Source: G020353115 sp964640125 (GTDB lineage Bacteria; Bacteroidota; Bacteroidia; Bacteroidales; VadinHA17). Taken from it: a stretch of 64,000 bases of DNA. Location: positions 62,001-126,000 of the forward strand of contig CAZXGG010000001.1 in the NCBI GenBank assembly GCA_964640125.1. Direction: 5' to 3'. Positions within the stretch are counted from its first letter, which is position 1, and every line of letters begins with the position of its first letter. A model generated the notes under the pieces. It worked only from the letters and a program-made list of their open reading frames with translations, ran no database searches and was not told the origin of the DNA. Shown here piece after piece: positions 25,386-34,024 of this stretch. Position numbers and translations under genes: made by a program.

Positions 25386-25898
25386 CTTCTTACATATCAT
25401 TCTTACGTTAAACCAAATTTAATAAAATAAATTAATTTCGTATCCAAATATATTTTTTACGTGGTATTGCTAAAATGAACCTGCTCCTTCTTTAACCGAT
25501 ACAAGAATCCTCTTAATATTTTGTTCAATAACTGTTAATTTCTTAATTAAAACGATTTAAAAATATATTTTCTTTTTTCAGCAAACCTGCCTGATAATCA
25601 TTTTTTAAAATTTTCAAAATTTATTTTTCAATTTCCAACATAAACTATTCCACACTATGTAAACATCTTTTCTCGTTTAAATCATAAAGATTTTATCAAT
25701 TATTTGCTTTCTTAACAATCGTTAATTTAATATATAATTTACTCTTTTTCAATCGCTTTTTTTAATGAATTGCTGTTCATAAAGTGTTTTTATTTTTTTA
25801 ATTTCAAATTTTACAATTATATCAGTAGTTTTTTGTACACAAAATGAACAGAATAACATTATCATATATCTTATTTAATATTATATAAATATGTTATT
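25386..25898. other. 513-base AT-rich intergenic island between rpiB and nadA
   Basis: No gene is supported here. By hand-counting 60-base lines, GC is about 15-25%, against 35-48% around it. It contains T and A runs, two degenerate DnaA-box-like 9-mers (TTGTACACA at 25833-25841, one mismatch; and TGTTCATAA at 25774-25782, one mismatch on the minus strand), and TAAATTTG at 25421-25414 facing rpiB. The divergent promoters of rpiB and nadA must lie within it. Possible origin-like or regulatory DNA, but the motif evidence is thin. Confidence 0.6.
25414..25421 (-). promoter_or_regulatory. candidate -7 box of rpiB
   Basis: TAAATTTG on the minus strand fits TAnnTTTG, 28 bases before the rpiB ATG at 25385. 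A CAAA block on the plus strand at 25445-25448 (TTTG on minus) is 23 bases away, a spacer a little too long. Confidence 0.3.
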
Positions 25899-26897
25899 AT
25901 GGTTGTTAAAAATGAAGATATTATAAAGGATGGATTTGTAGATGCAAAAATTGACAAGAGCATCGATATTGTAGATGAGATTAATGCATTGCGAAAAGAA
26001 AAAGATGCAATCATATTAGCACATTTCTATCAACAAGGAGATATACAAGACATTGCGGATTTTGTGGGTGACAGCTTGGCATTATCACAACAGGCGGCAA
26101 AGACAAAAGCAAAAATGATTGTTTTTGCAGGTGTACATTTCATGGCGGAGACGGCAAAAATTTTATCACCGGATAAAAAGGTTTTATTGCCAGACCTAAA
26201 TGCAGGTTGTTCACTTGCTGAATCTTGTCCACATGGAGAGTTTGCTGTATTTAAAGAAAAATATCCTAAGCACATCGTGGTTTCATACGTTAATGCAACT
26301 GCGGAAATAAAAACATTAAGTGATATAGTTTGTACTTCATCAAACGCAGTTAAGATAGTGGAATCAATTCCAAAAGAGAAGAAAATTATCTTTGCACCGG
26401 ATAAAAACCTGGGAAAGTATGTATCAAGAATTACTGGAAGGAAAATGGTGATTTGGGATGGTGGGTGTCATGTACATGAAGCATTTTCATTAGAACGAAT
26501 ATTGGAAACAAAGAAGAAGTATCCGGATGCAAAACTGATTGCACACCCTGAATGCGATGAAAAGATACTGAACATTGCTGATCACATTGGATCAACAGCA
26601 TCATTGCTTGAATTTACAACGAAAGATGCTTCTTATGAGTACATTGTTGCCACTGATTCAGGGATAATTTATCAAATGAAAAAGAGGGTACCTGAAAAAC
26701 AGTATATACCGGCTCCTCCGGAAGACAGGTCTTGTGATCGAAGTGATTGTAATTTCATGAAGACAATAACACTGGAAAAGATCTATAATACATTGCATTA
26801 TGAAATTCCAGAAATTATATTGGATGAAGAGATACGAAGGAGGGCTGAAAAACCAATACTTCGTATGATGGAAATATCAGAAAAAATTGAGTTATGA
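25899..26897 (+). CDS. nadA: quinolinate synthase
   Basis: NadA condenses iminoaspartate with dihydroxyacetone phosphate to quinolinate, the key step of de novo NAD synthesis, using a [4Fe-4S] cluster. The 332-residue protein has AHFYQQGDIQDIADFVGDS near residues 40-58 and the three cluster cysteines in NAGCSLAESC, DIVCTSSNA and RSCDRSDCNF. Length is typical of bacterial NadA. The gene's composition is more AT-rich than the genes on the left. It follows the AT-rich island and overlaps the MORN-repeat gene by 4 bases (ATGA at 26894-26897). No nadB or nadC is in the window. Confidence 0.95.
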   Translation: MVVKNEDIIKDGFVDAKIDKSIDIVDEINALRKEKDAIILAHFYQQGDIQDIADFVGDSLALSQQAAKTKAKMIVFAGVHFMAETAKILSPDKKVLLPDLNAGCSLAESCPHGEFAVFKEKYPKHIVVSYVNATAEIKTLSDIVCTSSNAVKIVESIPKEKKIIFAPDKNLGKYVSRITGRKMVIWDGGCHVHEAFSLERILETKKKYPDAKLIAHPECDEKILNIADHIGSTASLLEFTTKDASYEYIVATDSGIIYQMKKRVPEKQYIPAPPEDRSCDRSDCNFMKTITLEKIYNTLHYEIPEIILDEEIRRRAEKPILRMMEISEKIEL

Positions 26898-28522
26898 CAT
26901 GGATTAAGGAAAAGATAATGAGTTTACAGTATATACGAACGAGAGGGAAAAATGCAATGCGTTTTATCATTGCTATGATATGGCTTCTATCTGGACATTT
27001 ATACCTTAATGCACAAAGCAATGAAAATTTACCGGATGGATATACCTTTTTCTACTATCCAAACGGACAAATATCCAGTGAAGGAATTTTACGGGATGGT
27101 AAACCAGATGGGTATTGGAAGACATATTATGTTACGGGAGTCAGAAAATCCGAAGGAAAAAGGAATAATTTCTTATTGGATAGTGTTTGGGTTTTTTATG
27201 ATGTTACTGGAGATACAATAGAGAAAATCAACTACATGTACGGGAAAAAAAATGGATATTATTATACGTATAATACTAAAAATAAAGAGGTTACATCATT
27301 AAATGGAAACCTTGTGTCCAGGGAGTTGTATGTAAACGACAAAAAGGAAGGACCATCCTATTATTACTATGAAAATGGTAAGGTTCATAACATCATTAAC
27401 TATGTAAACGGCAAAATGCAGGGTTTGGCAAGAGAGTATTCTGAAGGAGGAAAAATCATAACACTCCAGGAATACCACAATGGATATTTAGTGAACCGGG
27501 AGAGAATTAACAGAGCCGATTCAAGTGGTTATAAACAAGGTGTTTGGAAAGAGTTCTATGCGGATGGGAAGATCAAAACAGAAAGAAATTTTCAAGATGA
27601 CCAATTGCATGGTTATTACAGGGAATATGATATAAAGGGTAATCTAACCATTGCCATACGATATGATAATGGCCGGATTATAGAAGAGGGTGTCGAAGAG
27701 GAACAGGGTGTTGAAATAAGAAACAGCTATGATGAGGACGGAAACCTGTTGGCAAGCGGCCCCTATCGGAAAAAAACACCCATCGGAGTTCATCGTGAAT
27801 ATTCAAGGGATGGGGAAATTATCGGCTCAAACATACATGACGATTTTGGACGGGTAATATCAACCGGTATTGTGAATGAGGAAGGAGAGCGTATCGGAAA
27901 ATGGGAGAATTACTATGTTTCGGGGAAACTGAAATCCGAAGGGAATTATACCAACAATAAGAAAGAGGGACGATGGGTTTATTATTATGAGAATGGTAAT
28001 ATCGAGCAAACAGGTGACTTTCGAAATGGACTGGAAAACGGCACTTGGAAATGGTATTACACAAACGGTAATTTACACAGGGAAGAGGAGTATTTTAATG
28101 GGAAAGAAGATGGAATTGCTACAGAATACTCTATTGATGGAGAAATAATAGCACAAGGGGACTATCTTGAAGGAGAGAAAGAAGGAAATTGGTTTTATAA
28201 TGCAGGTGATTACACGGAAGAAGGGAGATATGTCGTTGGATTGAGGGAAGGGACATGGAAACACTACTACGAGAACGGAAACCTGAAATATCAGGGAAAT
28301 TATGTACAGGGAAATCCACATAAACGACATAAAATATATTGGGAAAATGGGGTGTTAAAAGAGGAGCAATATTACGATATGGGAATGAAAGAAAAAACCT
28401 GGAAAAAGTACAATGAAGAGGGGGTTTTGTTAATGACCATTAGTTACAAAAACGATATGGAAAACCGGATTAATGGTGTAAAAGTTGACCTTCCGGAAAG
28501 CGATGTTAAGCTTATTAAATAA
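26894..28522 (+). CDS. MORN-repeat (YwqK-type) exported protein
   Basis: A 542-residue protein made mostly of about 20 short repeats of the MORN_2 type, with the pattern YYYENGxxxxEGxYxNxxxxGxWxYY (for example GKWENYYVSGKLKSEGNY; GRWVYYYENGNIEQTGDF), from residue about 45 to the end. MORN repeats form an extended hairpin ladder that binds lipid or protein; toxin-antitoxin names for such proteins are by homology only. Signal peptide: the stretch MRFIIAMIWLLSGHLYLNAQ begins at residue 22 (ATG 26957), so the true start may be there. The ATG at 26894 overlaps nadA by four bases and may be only a coupling signal. Confidence 0.8.
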   Translation: MTWIKEKIMSLQYIRTRGKNAMRFIIAMIWLLSGHLYLNAQSNENLPDGYTFFYYPNGQISSEGILRDGKPDGYWKTYYVTGVRKSEGKRNNFLLDSVWVFYDVTGDTIEKINYMYGKKNGYYYTYNTKNKEVTSLNGNLVSRELYVNDKKEGPSYYYYENGKVHNIINYVNGKMQGLAREYSEGGKIITLQEYHNGYLVNRERINRADSSGYKQGVWKEFYADGKIKTERNFQDDQLHGYYREYDIKGNLTIAIRYDNGRIIEEGVEEEQGVEIRNSYDEDGNLLASGPYRKKTPIGVHREYSRDGEIIGSNIHDDFGRVISTGIVNEEGERIGKWENYYVSGKLKSEGNYTNNKKEGRWVYYYENGNIEQTGDFRNGLENGTWKWYYTNGNLHREEEYFNGKEDGIATEYSIDGEIIAQGDYLEGEKEGNWFYNAGDYTEEGRYVVGLREGTWKHYYENGNLKYQGNYVQGNPHKRHKIYWENGVLKEEQYYDMGMKEKTWKKYNEEGVLLMTISYKNDMENRINGVKVDLPESDVKLIK

Positions 28523-28535
28523 GATTTAATGGTAT

Positions 28536-29561
28536 ATGGATGAATCTTTGCACATACAGGAAAATGAATTAACACCTACAGACAGAGAGTTTGAAAAGAA
28601 ATTGCGACCGTTGGATTTTAAGGAATTCTTTGGGCAGGATAAAATTGTCGAAAACCTTAAAATATTTGTAGAAGCAGCCATGATGAGAGGAGAAGCACTG
28701 GACCATGTGCTGTTGCATGGCCCACCAGGATTGGGAAAAACAACCCTGGCAAACATCATTGCACATGAACTGGGTGTTAATATGAAAGTTACCTCCGGAC
28801 CGGTTCTGGATAAACCGGGAGACCTGGCCGGGCTGTTAACCAACCTGGAAGATAAAGATGTATTGTTTATCGATGAGATCCACCGCCTGAGCCCAGTGGT
28901 GGAAGAGTATCTCTATTCTGCCATGGAGGATTATAATATTGATATAATGATTGATAAGGGACCGGGAGCACGATCTATACAACTCAACCTGAACCCCTTC
29001 ACACTGATTGGAGCAACCACAAGGTCTGGCCTGTTAACCAGTCCTTTAAGAGCAAGGTTTAGTATAACATTCCACCTAGAATATTATGATAACAACATCC
29101 TGGACCGAATCGTTAAACGATCTGCAGGAATCCTGAATGTATCAATCGATAAAAAAGCCTCTATGGAAATTGCCTCACGAAGCAGGGGTACACCCAGGAT
29201 CGCAAATGCACTACTTAGAAGGGTACGGGATTTTGCACAGGTAAAAGGAACCGGTGAAATTAATCTTGACATATCAAAATATTCACTCTCTGCACTGAAC
29301 ATTGATAAATATGGGCTGGATGAAATGGACACAAAAATCCTGCTGACCATCATTGAGAAATTTAAGGGGGGACCGGTAGGTATATCTACCATTGCAACGG
29401 CTGTTGGTGAAGATGCTGGTACGATTGAAGAAGTATATGAACCCTTCCTGATAAAAGAGGGATACATTAAACGAACACCCAGGGGAAGGGAAGTAACCGA
29501 TTTAGCCTATAATCATTTGGGTAAAAACAGAATAGGAGAAAGCGGAACACTGTTTCAGTAA
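28536..29561 (+). CDS. ruvB: Holliday junction ATP-dependent DNA helicase RuvB
   Basis: RuvB is the hexameric motor that drives branch migration of Holliday junctions with RuvA. The 341-residue protein has the Walker A HGPPGLGKTTLA, Walker B LFIDEIHRL, sensor ATTRSGLL and arginine finger region SPLRARF, and the C-terminal winged helix (GGPVGISTIATAVGED, YIKRTPRGR). Full length. ATG at 28536, 13 bases after the MORN gene in the same direction. No ruvA or ruvC is in the window. Confidence 0.97.
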   Translation: MDESLHIQENELTPTDREFEKKLRPLDFKEFFGQDKIVENLKIFVEAAMMRGEALDHVLLHGPPGLGKTTLANIIAHELGVNMKVTSGPVLDKPGDLAGLLTNLEDKDVLFIDEIHRLSPVVEEYLYSAMEDYNIDIMIDKGPGARSIQLNLNPFTLIGATTRSGLLTSPLRARFSITFHLEYYDNNILDRIVKRSAGILNVSIDKKASMEIASRSRGTPRIANALLRRVRDFAQVKGTGEINLDISKYSLSALNIDKYGLDEMDTKILLTIIEKFKGGPVGISTIATAVGEDAGTIEEVYEPFLIKEGYIKRTPRGREVTDLAYNHLGKNRIGESGTLFQ

Positions 29562-29635
29562 TTTTGTAATACCAAGCATTATTTTTATATTTATTCCCAT
29601 AATCAGACCCACCAAAATTTCTTAAATAATTAATT

Positions 29636-29806
29636 ATGAAAGAATTACTTAAAAAAATAGGCGTTATTTTCATCATCGTTGGGGTTGTTGTTCTGGGTTA
29701 TTCGGAATTCAGTGGAGCAGAGAGCAATAAGATTTTAGTCGTAAGTGGAGGATTGATTTTCGGCGGATTTCTTCTGTATGTAATCCTTAATAATATACTC
29801 GATTAG
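29636..29806 (+). CDS. small two-helix membrane protein, 56 residues
   Basis: A 56-residue reading frame: a basic start MKELLKKIG, a first membrane segment at about residues 9-21, a polar turn YSEFSGAESNK, and a second segment at about 33-52 ending in NNILD. It follows ruvB by 74 bases on the same strand and converges with the Crp/Fnr gene, whose stop lies 10 bases away. The pattern of two helices joined by a short polar turn is typical of small inner-membrane proteins. No family recognised. The composition of the frame and its length support coding. Confidence 0.6.
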   Translation: MKELLKKIGVIFIIVGVVVLGYSEFSGAESNKILVVSGGLIFGGFLLYVILNNILD

Positions 29807-29815
29807 AATGGAAGC

Positions 29816-30520
29816 TTAAAAGTGATTTCCAATTTTTGTTAGAGATCTGCTGTTTATGATCTTTATTTTCCTTCCGTTTAATTCAATAAGACCATCATTT
29901 TTAAATTCTGATAAGAGACGAATTACTGATTCAGTAGCCGTACCCACGATATTCGCAAGCTCCTCACGGGTAAGGGAGATCTGCAACACCTGATCATCAT
30001 CCAGGCCAAAATTATCTTTCAGGTGGATCAACACTTCAGCCAATCTTTCACGGACCGTCTTCTGAGCAATATCCGTAATGTATGCATTTGCCTCACCCAG
30101 TTCCTTGCAGGTCAGTTTCATGATTTCCATCGAAAAATTACCATTGCTTTTAACCAGGGAAAAAAGAATATCGGAAGAGATGTAACAGAGAATCGAATCT
30201 TTTATAATCTTGGCAGTTGTGCAGGCAAGTTCATTACTTAAGATGGACCTGTATCCGATGATGTCCCCTTGCTTTGCAAACCGGATGATTTGCTCTTTCC
30301 CATCAATACCGGTCTTATAGACTTTTATTATTCCACTGTGTATACAATAAAAACCATTGATTCTGCCCCCTTCATGGTAGATGATTTCACCCCGCTTATA
30401 AAACAGGGAGGATTTCTCGTAGTTCAACTGATCCAATTCATCTTGCGCCAACTGTTTAAAGATGGAATTAAATTCTAAGGAGCACTTCCCACAAACCGGT
30501 GGATTTTGAACTTGTTTCAT
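29816..30520 (-). CDS. Crp/Fnr-family transcriptional regulator
   Basis: A 234-residue regulator with a cyclic-nucleotide-like sensor (about residues 25-140, GEIIYHEGGRINGFYCIHSG) and a C-terminal Crp helix-turn-helix (LTREELANIVGTATESVIRLLSEF at about 185-208). Cysteines at VCGKCSL near residue 9-13, plus a later pair around ACTTAKIIKDSILCY, resemble the ligands of FNR-type Fe-S clusters, so it may sense oxygen or redox state. It has no full FNR cysteine spacing, so this is open. ATG at 30520; divergent from the OsmC gene, sharing a 106-base gap. Confidence 0.88.
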   Translation of the reverse strand: MKQVQNPPVCGKCSLEFNSIFKQLAQDELDQLNYEKSSLFYKRGEIIYHEGGRINGFYCIHSGIIKVYKTGIDGKEQIIRFAKQGDIIGYRSILSNELACTTAKIIKDSILCYISSDILFSLVKSNGNFSMEIMKLTCKELGEANAYITDIAQKTVRERLAEVLIHLKDNFGLDDDQVLQISLTREELANIVGTATESVIRLLSEFKNDGLIELNGRKIKIINSRSLTKIGNHF

Positions 30521-30566
30521 TGAAAGATTGTAGCAGAAAACTTGAAATCAGGCTACCTAAATACTT

Positions 30567-30596
30567 TTTGCAAGATACAATTAAAAAGTATATTTG
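30567..30596 (+). promoter_or_regulatory. Bacteroidota-type promoter of the osmC-like gene
   Basis: TTTG (30567-30570), 18 bases, then TATATTTG (30589-30596): a near-exact TTTG-N19-TAnnTTTG promoter, 30 bases before the ATG at 30627. This is the best promoter match in the window. Confidence 0.55.
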
Positions 30597-30626
30597 TAAA
30601 ATCCAATTATTAAAATATCTAAAGAT

Positions 30627-31046
30627 ATGAAAAACAGCATAAATATTAATTGGCTAGGCAAGCTGGCGTTTGAAGCTGAAATTAATGGACATAAGATAAC
30701 CTTGGATGCCAGTGGAGATGTAGGTGGTGAAAACCGGGGGCCGAGACCGAAACCATTAATGCTGGTAGCTCTGGCTGGATGCACAGGAATGGACGTGATT
30801 TCCATTTTGAAGAAGATGAGGGTTTCAGTTGACAGGATGAATGTTACCGTTGAAGGGGAGCTTACCGAAGAGCACCCAAAACATTTTCACAGCATGCACA
30901 TCATCTATACTTTTTATGGAATACAACTTCCCAAAGATAAAATTCAAAAAGCTGTTGACTTATCGCAGGAGCGGTATTGCGGCGTTAGTTATACTTACCG
31001 AAAAGCACTTGAATTGACTTCAGAGATAAAGCTGATCGAAAAATAG
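30627..31046 (+). CDS. OsmC-family peroxiredoxin-like protein
   Basis: A 139-residue OsmC/Ohr-superfamily protein. The conserved core is PKPLMLVALAGCTGMDVISIL, with the reactive Cys of the AGCT motif near residue 51, and the second Cys in RYCGVSYTY near residue 121; the pair fits thiol-dependent peroxidase chemistry on organic hydroperoxides. Length is typical. It stands alone between a Crp/Fnr regulator, divergent, and pheS, convergent, and the regulator may control it. ATG at 30627. Confidence 0.92.
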   Translation: MKNSININWLGKLAFEAEINGHKITLDASGDVGGENRGPRPKPLMLVALAGCTGMDVISILKKMRVSVDRMNVTVEGELTEEHPKHFHSMHIIYTFYGIQLPKDKIQKAVDLSQERYCGVSYTYRKALELTSEIKLIEK

Positions 31047-31062
31047 AAACGGTTCATTTCTA

Positions 31063-32100
31063 TCAGAAAGCTGCTTTGAATTGCCTGAGAAACCGTATAT
31101 CGTTTTCGAAAAAAAGGCGAATGTCTTTAATTTGATATTTTAAAAGAGCTATTCGCTCAATACCCATACCGAAGGCAAAGCCTGTATATCGGTGGCTGTC
31201 AATACCAGTGAAATCCAGTACATTCGGGTCTACCATTCCGCAACCGAGTATTTCAAGCCAGCCGGAATATTTACACAGGTTACATCCTTTGCCATCACAG
31301 CTGCAGGAGATATCCATCTCAGCGGAAGGTTCTGTAAATGGAAAAAAAGATGGCCTGAGACGGATGCTGGTTTTCTTTCCAAACATCTCCTTGGCAAAAT
31401 AGAGTAAGGTTTGTTTAAGATCAGCAAACGAAACATTTTCATCAATGTAGAGGCCTTCAACCTGGTGAAAGATACAGTGGGAACGGGCAGAGATGGCTTC
31501 ATTTCTAAAAACACGGCCCGGGGAGATCGTACGTATTGGAGGCTGCTGATTCTCCATTACACGAACCTGCACAGACGAGGTGTGTGTTCTCAGAAGAACA
31601 TCCCGGATCTTTCCCGTTTCATCCTCACCTTTTTCAATGAAAAAAGTATCCTGCATGTCTCTTGCCGGATGATTTGGGGGGAAGTTTAATTTCGAAAAAA
31701 CATGATCATCATCCTCTATTTCGGGGCCCTCTGATACTGTAAATCCAAGGCGTGTAAAAATTTCAATGATCTCATTTCTGATTATGGAAACCGGGTGTCT
31801 GGCACCAAGCCCAACCGGATCAGCTGGAAGCGAAAAATCGGTCAATGATGTTTCTTCAGCATACTCTTCCAAGGCGGCAAGCGATTCTTTAATTTTTGCG
31901 TGTATCCGATTTTTTAACTGGTTGACTTGTTGACCCAGCAGCTTTTTCTTTTCGGTGGGGATGGATTTAAATTCGGAAAAGAGACCGGGAACAATCCCCT
32001 TTTTGCTGAGGAATTTTATCCTGAACAATTCGATTTCCTCACGGCTTTTACCCGAAAAGGCATTCACCTCATTCAATAGTTCTTCAATTCGTTTTTCCAT
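31063..32100 (-). CDS. pheS: phenylalanyl-tRNA synthetase alpha subunit
   Basis: The catalytic alpha chain of the alpha2-beta2 enzyme charging tRNA-Phe. The 345-residue protein has the N-terminal coiled coil (residues about 1-90) and class II motifs: motif 2 region RTISPGRVFRNEAISARSH, VEGLYIDENVSF, and motif 3 FAFGMGIERIALLKY near the C-terminus. Length is normal. pheT is not adjacent. It is transcribed toward the OsmC gene and is preceded by TATCTTTG at 32119-32126. Confidence 0.97.
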   Translation of the reverse strand: MEKRIEELLNEVNAFSGKSREEIELFRIKFLSKKGIVPGLFSEFKSIPTEKKKLLGQQVNQLKNRIHAKIKESLAALEEYAEETSLTDFSLPADPVGLGARHPVSIIRNEIIEIFTRLGFTVSEGPEIEDDDHVFSKLNFPPNHPARDMQDTFFIEKGEDETGKIRDVLLRTHTSSVQVRVMENQQPPIRTISPGRVFRNEAISARSHCIFHQVEGLYIDENVSFADLKQTLLYFAKEMFGKKTSIRLRPSFFPFTEPSAEMDISCSCDGKGCNLCKYSGWLEILGCGMVDPNVLDFTGIDSHRYTGFAFGMGIERIALLKYQIKDIRLFFENDIRFLRQFKAAF

Positions 32101-32118
32101 CTCCAGCCAGGATTTTCA

Positions 32119-32126
32119 CAAAGATA
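32119..32126 (-). promoter_or_regulatory. candidate -7 box of pheS
   Basis: TATCTTTG on the minus strand fits TAnnTTTG, 18 bases before the start codon at 32100. No good -33 match. Confidence 0.33.
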
Positions 32127-32163
32127 TAAGAAATTCTACGAGCATACATTAAATAGCTGAAAA

Positions 32164-32982
32164 TTATCTCCTTACCTTTTTAATGGTCATTCGAATAGGT
32201 TCGAGGGGGCGATCCGACTTATCCGTAGGGACAGCTGCAATACGGTCAATAACATCCAATCCCTCCAACACTTCACCGAAGACAGTATAACTTCCATCAA
32301 GATGGGGAGTACCACCGACAGCTTTGTATGTTGACCAATGATCTGGTGGAATTTTGTACGGCACGTAATTTTTTAATTGCTCTTCGGTTTTCAGTGTGGC
32401 TGCCAGTTGAATTTCAGCGTAATCGAGCGGTTCATTTTTGTCAAATGCTTTTTGCTCTTCTTCCTTGATGTTCTTAAAGAAAAGCGATTGCTTCCTCATG
32501 TTGTTGATACGCTCTTCAAGTTGTAACAATTCCTGATCATTAAATTTTTTACCGTGAACAATATAGAATTGCGTACTCGAAGATGCCTGATCCGGATTAA
32601 CATCATCACCCATCCTTGCAGCAGCTAGAGCACCTTTTTTATGGAAAAGGTCGGGATGAAATTCAGCAGGAATGGTGTAATCAATATCAATACCGTCTGT
32701 TCTGTTGTTTTCGGAGATAACGTTAGTGGGATCACCGGCCTGAATCATAAATTCATCGATGACACGGTGAAAAGTCATGCCGTCATAAAAGTTGTTCTTT
32801 ATTAAAGATAGAAAATTATCACGGTGGCGTGGCGTTTCGTTGTAAAGCCTGATCTTCATGGTTCCCAGATTTGTTTCGATTGAAACCAACCATACCTTTT
32901 CTTTTCTGTTTGAAGTACAGAATGAAAAGGAAATAATCAGAAAAAAGGCAAGGAGAAAATGGTATAACCGGTTTGTTTGCAT
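32164..32982 (-). CDS. cyclophilin-type peptidyl-prolyl isomerase, lipoprotein
   Basis: A 272-residue cyclophilin-fold isomerase. After a hydrophobic N-terminus ending in the lipobox-like SFSFC (Cys near 22) the domain starts METNLGTMKI-like (SIETNLGTMKIRLYNETPRHRDNF), then MTFHRVIDEFMIQAGDP, the cyclophilin signature with the active-site Arg, and SSSTQFYIVHG and VFGEVLEGLDVIDRIA. About 70 extra residues sit between strands. It should speed folding of envelope proteins. I chose ATG at 32982 because the upstream frame from 33060 encodes an extra hydrophobic stretch with no support. Divergent from the epimerase gene. Confidence 0.9.
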   Translation of the reverse strand: MQTNRLYHFLLAFFLIISFSFCTSNRKEKVWLVSIETNLGTMKIRLYNETPRHRDNFLSLIKNNFYDGMTFHRVIDEFMIQAGDPTNVISENNRTDGIDIDYTIPAEFHPDLFHKKGALAAARMGDDVNPDQASSSTQFYIVHGKKFNDQELLQLEERINNMRKQSLFFKNIKEEEQKAFDKNEPLDYAEIQLAATLKTEEQLKNYVPYKIPPDHWSTYKAVGGTPHLDGSYTVFGEVLEGLDVIDRIAAVPTDKSDRPLEPIRMTIKKVRR

Positions 32983-33134
32983 CACAAAAGACGTAAAGAA
33001 GGTTAACAATTGTTCGAATAAACATACAAAAATTATGATTATATATATGGATTCATGCAATTTATTCTGGAAAACGTAACTTCCGGAAAAATTTAAAAAA
33101 AGGAACCGTTCATGATGATGACATGATTATTGTG

Positions 33135-33142
33135 TAATTTTG
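33135..33142 (+). promoter_or_regulatory. candidate -7 box of the TIGR01777 epimerase gene
   Basis: TAATTTTG fits TAnnTTTG and ends only 7 bases before the ATG at 33149. If active, transcription would start at or near the start codon, giving a nearly leaderless mRNA. No -33 match. Confidence 0.28.
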
Positions 33143-33148
33143 GGAAAC

Positions 33149-34012
33149 ATGAGTAAAGTAATTGCAATTACAGGATCTTCTGGTTTCATCGGAAAAGAAA
33201 TAAGCACATATTTTAACAGCCAGGGAGATCGAATTATCCGGATAAGCAGGGAAGTTGTCCGGGATAGGGAGAAGCTACACACGATCGTTAACCAAGCTGA
33301 TGTTGTCATAAATCTTGCCGGAGCGCCTATAGTGGCGCGGTGGACGAAAAAAAAGAAGGGAAACATAGTGGATAGCCGGGTTGAAACCACAAGAATGATA
33401 GTATCTGCCTTTAATACGGCTGATGAACCCCCAGCAATATTTGTCTCCGCTTCAGCGGTTGGGTTATATGATACTCATCATGAACATACAGAAGCGAGCC
33501 GGAATGTGAAAAACGATTTTTTGGCACAGGTCGTACAACAATGGGAAAAGGAAGCCGAAAAAATCAGAACTAAAAAGACACGAGTGATTATTTTTCGGCT
33601 TGGCATTGTTTTAGGAAGAAACGGGGGGATGATGAAAAAGATGATGACAATCATTAATTTTGGACTGGGAGCTATCCTGGGATCAGGAAAACAGAGCTTT
33701 CCGTTCGTCCATATTGAAGACGTGATCGAAGCAATAAAACACGTCATGATGTTTGAAAAAAGTGCAGGGATATATAATTTGGTTGCTCCCTTCCACGCAA
33801 CAAACCAGGTGTTTACAAAAATGATGGCAAAGAAAATGCAAAGGCCCGTTTTCTTAAGAATACCAGAACGATTATTACAGGTTGTTTTCCTGGATGGAGC
33901 AACGGTTTTGTCCGAAGGACAGAAGGTTATTCCTGAACGATTGCTTTCGGAAGGATTTATCTTTCAATATGATACCCTGGATAGTTGTCTGGAAAACATT
34001 GTAAAACAATAA
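33149..34012 (+). CDS. TIGR01777-type NAD-dependent epimerase-like oxidoreductase
   Basis: A 287-residue extended short-chain dehydrogenase with the N-terminal dinucleotide fold (IAITGSSGFIGKEIST, TGxxGFIG motif), VINLAGAPIVARW, the SASAVGLYD segment, the RLGIVLGRNGGMMKKM stretch and a C-terminal DUF1731 part (ERLLQVVFLDGATVLSEGQ). The Tyr-Lys catalytic pair of classical epimerases is not obvious (GLYDTHHEH has Tyr but no following Lys). Family members are of unknown substrate, often linked to cell division. ATG at 33149; a TTG at 33140 is an alternative. Confidence 0.88.
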   Translation: MSKVIAITGSSGFIGKEISTYFNSQGDRIIRISREVVRDREKLHTIVNQADVVINLAGAPIVARWTKKKKGNIVDSRVETTRMIVSAFNTADEPPAIFVSASAVGLYDTHHEHTEASRNVKNDFLAQVVQQWEKEAEKIRTKKTRVIIFRLGIVLGRNGGMMKKMMTIINFGLGAILGSGKQSFPFVHIEDVIEAIKHVMMFEKSAGIYNLVAPFHATNQVFTKMMAKKMQRPVFLRIPERLLQVVFLDGATVLSEGQKVIPERLLSEGFIFQYDTLDSCLENIVKQ

Positions 34013-34024
34013 CATACGTGATTC

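Noticed and set aside
33005..33014. Palindrome AACAATTGTT upstream of the peptidyl-prolyl isomerase gene
   Set aside because: AT-only-type palindromes of this length occur by chance in AT-rich gaps; no regulator gene is near.
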